Shown here: positions 6,470-6,665 of the stretch, one piece after another
How the letters are laid out: every line of letters begins with the position of its first letter
How positions within the stretch are numbered: the stretch's first letter is position 1
Source of the DNA: Anaerolineae bacterium
GTDB taxonomy: Bacteria; Chloroflexota; Anaerolineae; JAFGEY01
Direction of reading: 5' to 3'
NCBI GenBank assembly: GCA_016931365.1
Contig: JAFGEY010000372.1
Coordinates: 1 to 6,665 of the forward strand
Length of the DNA stretch: 6,665 nt
Program-made: the position numbers and the translations under genes
Notes under the pieces: generated by a model
Seen by the model: only the letters and a program-made list of their open reading frames with translations
What the model was told of the DNA's origin: nothing
Databases searched by the model: none

Positions 6470-6499
6470 GATCCTGGGCACAGTCAGCAAATCACGTAG

Positions 6500-6524
6500 G
6501 TTGGGTTGAGGCACGAAACCCAAC
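6500..6524. repeat. GTTGGGTT...AACCCAAC hairpin repeat
   Basis: A perfect 8-bp inverted repeat, GTTGGGTT at 6500-6507 and AACCCAAC at 6517-6524, encloses a 9-nt loop (GAGGCACGA). From memory, nearly identical hairpins are scattered between genes in many cyanobacteria and Chloroflexota. It is most likely a dispersed repeat rather than a terminator, because no T-run follows. Confidence 0.7.
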
Positions 6525-6540
6525 ACTTTGCCTCAAAATA

Positions 6541-6660
6541 TCCTGCAAACGCTGGACGTTTTCTCGTTCCCACGCAGAGCGCTTACTTTTACCCACAAGT
6601 AGGCTGCTCGGCGGGAGAGCGGGCTAGTAGCCAGGTGGAGGCGATGTCCTGCAAGCGCTG
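6541..6660. repeat. Pair of 14-bp direct repeats, TCCTGCAARCGCTG
   Basis: TCCTGCAAACGCTG at 6541-6554 recurs as TCCTGCAAGCGCTG at 6647-6660, a single transition apart. Between them, 6563-6581 (CTCGTTCCCACGCAGAGCG) resembles half of a common palindromic repeat that would continue as TGGGAACGAG, but here the sequence diverges after GAGCG. Read on the minus strand both units encode QRLQDI, each soon followed by a stop codon. The stretch 6470-6665 therefore holds repeats and perhaps coding debris but no supportable gene. Confidence 0.45.
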
Positions 6661-6665
6661 CCAAC

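Overview
The window carries five genes on the + strand: GH38 alpha-mannosidase (5' end cut by the window edge), an RraA/HMG-aldolase-like protein, a PCC/DUF296 protein, a short-chain dehydrogenase/reductase (SDR) and a GH4 NAD-dependent glycosidase. A strong intrinsic terminator follows the last gene. Together they look like the distal part of a carbohydrate-use operon. No phage, CRISPR, IS, tRNA or rRNA sequence is visible.

Organism: coding GC is high, while the intergenic DNA is AT-rich and full of short palindromic repeats: GCAAAT/ATTTGC-type elements, ACCACAGAC-type arms, and a GTTGGGTT...AACCCAAC hairpin. From memory, this style of intergenic repeat is common in Chloroflexota (Anaerolineae/Caldilineae-like) and, for the last hairpin, also in cyanobacteria. 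The assignment to Chloroflexota is an inference and was not tested by a search.

Layout: 1-2693 GH38; 2694-2860 intergenic with a 24-bp imperfect inverted repeat and a partial copy of a second repeat; 2861-3556 RraA-like; 3557-3665 intergenic filled by an 84-bp palindromic repeat (copy A); 3666-4109 PCC/DUF296; a 28-nt gap; 4138-4938 SDR; 4939-5052 intergenic filled by a second copy (B) of the 84-bp repeat; 5053-6408 GH4; 6432-6469 terminator; 6470-6665 repeat-rich DNA with no supported gene.

How the genes may work together (inference): the two glycosidases, GH38 for alpha-mannosides and GH4 with a CHEI motif close to the CHEV motif of alpha-galacturonidases, would release mannose and possibly a uronic acid from an oligosaccharide. 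The SDR would interconvert hydroxy and keto forms of a sugar acid, and the RraA-like protein could cleave a keto-acid by retro-aldol chemistry. The PCC/DUF296 protein has no known enzymatic role. It keeps a conserved histidine cluster, and its position inside a catabolic operon makes it the least explained component. The most unusual non-coding feature is the repeat family found in all three long intergenic gaps, each time ending just before a Shine-Dalgarno sequence.
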